Shown: positions 63,103-64,000 of the stretch, piece by piece
Layout of the letters: the number at the start of each line of letters is the position of its first letter
How positions within the stretch are numbered: position 1 is the stretch's first letter
Assembly (NCBI GenBank): GCA_004799435.1
Contig: SSMV01000056.1
Coordinates: 1-64,000 of the forward strand
Direction: 5' to 3'
From: Bradyrhizobium sp.
GTDB lineage: Bacteria; Pseudomonadota; Alphaproteobacteria; Rhizobiales; Beijerinckiaceae
Length of the DNA stretch: 64,000 nucleotides
Program-made: the position numbers and the translations under genes
Notes under the pieces: model-generated
The model's input: the letters and a program-made list of their open reading frames with translations, nothing else
Databases searched by the model: none
What the model was told of the DNA's origin: nothing

Positions 63103-64000
63103 TCAACTGTTGCCGATGAGAATGCCCGCCGCCAGCACCAATCCGCCGCCAAGCATGACTTTGGCCGCCGCCGACAGCGGCGGCGTGTCCATGAAGCGCC
63201 ATTGAATCCAGGAAATCGTCGCCAGTTCGATGACGACGACGATGCAGGCAAGGACGGTGGCGGTGACGAAGTTCGGAATCAGATAGGGCAGCGTGTGGCC
63301 GATGCCGCCGGCGGTCGTCATCAAGCCGCAGACGAGGCCGCGCACCAGCGGCGCGCCGCGCCCCGACAATTTGCCGTCGTCGGCCAGCGCCTCGGCGAAG
63401 CCCATCGAAATGCCGGCGCCGATCGAGGCCGCCATGCCGACGAGGAAAGCGTTCCACGGCAGGTGGGTGGCGAAGGCGGCGGCGAAGACCGGCGCGAGCG
63501 TCGAAACCGAACCATCCATCAACCCGACCAGCCCCGGCTGGATGACATGGAGAATGAAGCGTTGGCGGGCGCGCTCGTCTTCGCCCTGACGCACCTCGGG
63601 CGTGAGAATCGTTTCCTCGAGATGCGCGGCGAGTTGCTCGTGCTTCACTTCCGCCTCGGCGAGATCGCCGAGCAATTTGCGGATCGCCGCGTCGCTCGTG
63701 CGCTCGATGGCGAGCCGGTAGAAACGTTCGGCGTCGCGCTCCATTTCGGCGGCGCGCGCGCGCGCGGCGTCGGCGCTGAGCGTCCTGAACTGCCAGATCG
63801 GCCTGCGGACGATATAGCCCTTGATGTCCTGGCGGCGGATGAGCGGAATGTGTTCGCCGAACTTGACGACAAACAGATCGATCAATTGCCGGCGATGGTC
63901 GTTTTCCTCATCCGCCATCTCGCTGAACATCTTGGCGCTCGAAGGATAGGAGTCGCTCAGGTTCTCGGCGAAATCGGCGAAGATGCGCCCATCCTCCTCC
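63103..64000 (-). CDS. mbfA: MbfA-like ferritin-VIT iron exporter (5' end outside window)
   Basis: The visible 298 C-terminal codons hold two parts. A ferritin-like diiron domain comes first (ENLSDSYPSSAKMF, EENDHRRQLIDL, RAAEMERDAERFYRLA, EAEVKHEQLAAHLEE). A VIT1/CCC1-type membrane domain follows (LVGLMDGSVSTLAPVFAAAF, GAGISMGFAEALADDG, and later helices). This is the layout of MbfA, an iron exporter in Bradyrhizobium and Agrobacterium that is repressed by Irr and protects against iron and peroxide. The ATG at 63930 is internal: the frame stays open to the window edge with conserved sequence. It is convergent with mntR. Confidence 0.9.
   Translation of the reverse strand, partial: EEDGRIFADFAENLSDSYPSSAKMFSEMADEENDHRRQLIDLFVVKFGEHIPLIRRQDIKGYIVRRPIWQFRTLSADAARARAAEMERDAERFYRLAIERTSDAAIRKLLGDLAEAEVKHEQLAAHLEETILTPEVRQGEDERARQRFILHVIQPGLVGLMDGSVSTLAPVFAAAFATHLPWNAFLVGMAASIGAGISMGFAEALADDGKLSGRGAPLVRGLVCGLMTTAGGIGHTLPYLIPNFVTATVLACIVVVIELATISWIQWRFMDTPPLSAAAKVMLGGGLVLAAGILIGNS

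Noticed and set aside
1-64000. tRNA, rRNA, CRISPR, transposase or phage genes
   Set aside because: I looked in the gaps for T-loop sequences, regular spaced repeats and transposase motifs and found none. Without a covariance or HMM search a small RNA could still be missed.

Overview
The window looks like chromosomal DNA of a GC-rich alphaproteobacterium, most likely of the Hyphomicrobiales (Rhizobiales). The pointers are a fused shikimate kinase/dehydroquinate synthase, the split b/b' ATP synthase stalk genes in an atpI-B-E-F'-F operon, an IalB-family secreted protein, a ferritin-VIT membrane protein (MbfA type) convergent with an mntR gene, the long rhizobial form of HisRS, and an sdhCDAB-type operon. 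I see no rRNA, tRNA, CRISPR array, phage or insertion sequence. Nearly all DNA is coding, genes are tightly packed, and many neighbours overlap by ATGA. No gene in the window fixes the genus.

Layout. 0-4.9 kb: hflKC (membrane quality control), a CNNM/CorC-like CBS protein, a FadR-type regulator, and a YbjQ protein with a small membrane protein. 4.9-10.7 kb: trpF-trpB, a DUF1003 protein, an ornithine-cyclodeaminase-like enzyme, then lapA, ihfB and sppA. 11-16 kb: an NDUFA9-like NAD-binding protein and a 1193-residue STAND NTPase with an N-terminal DUF4062/TIR-like domain, a membrane segment and a C-terminal repeat array. This is the most unusual gene here. 16-23 kb: a TraX-like membrane protein, a divergent EF-G paralogue, aroKB, a membrane diguanylate cyclase, and purL linked to a small unknown gene and a BolA gene. 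25-35 kb: a GT39-type glycosyltransferase, a class A beta-lactamase, a ThDP enzyme, a flavin amine oxidase, proA, lysC, ubiG and an FkbM methyltransferase. 35-41 kb: an IalB-family protein and the succinate dehydrogenase operon, with a GT2 glycosyltransferase gene wedged between sdhA and sdhB.

42.4-51.6 kb is a catabolic island read in both directions from one regulatory gap. Leftward run an FAH-fold dehydratase candidate, a 2-oxoglutarate-semialdehyde-type dehydrogenase and a PfkB kinase. Rightward run a GntR regulator, a GarD/UxaA-type sugar-acid dehydratase, a HAD phosphatase, an AraD1/GguC-type FAH protein and an MFS transporter. Together they suggest non-phosphorylative breakdown of a sugar acid to 2-oxoglutarate; the substrate is not evident from sequence.

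51.6-64 kb is mostly housekeeping: dnaB, a nitronate-monooxygenase-like enzyme, rlmJ, RNase T2, the F0 ATP synthase operon, hisS (with an internal segment of different base and codon use), a sugar-transferase-like gene, mntR, and the partial mbfA. Coordinates come from reading codons directly. Family names come from recalled motif patterns and have not been checked by database search.
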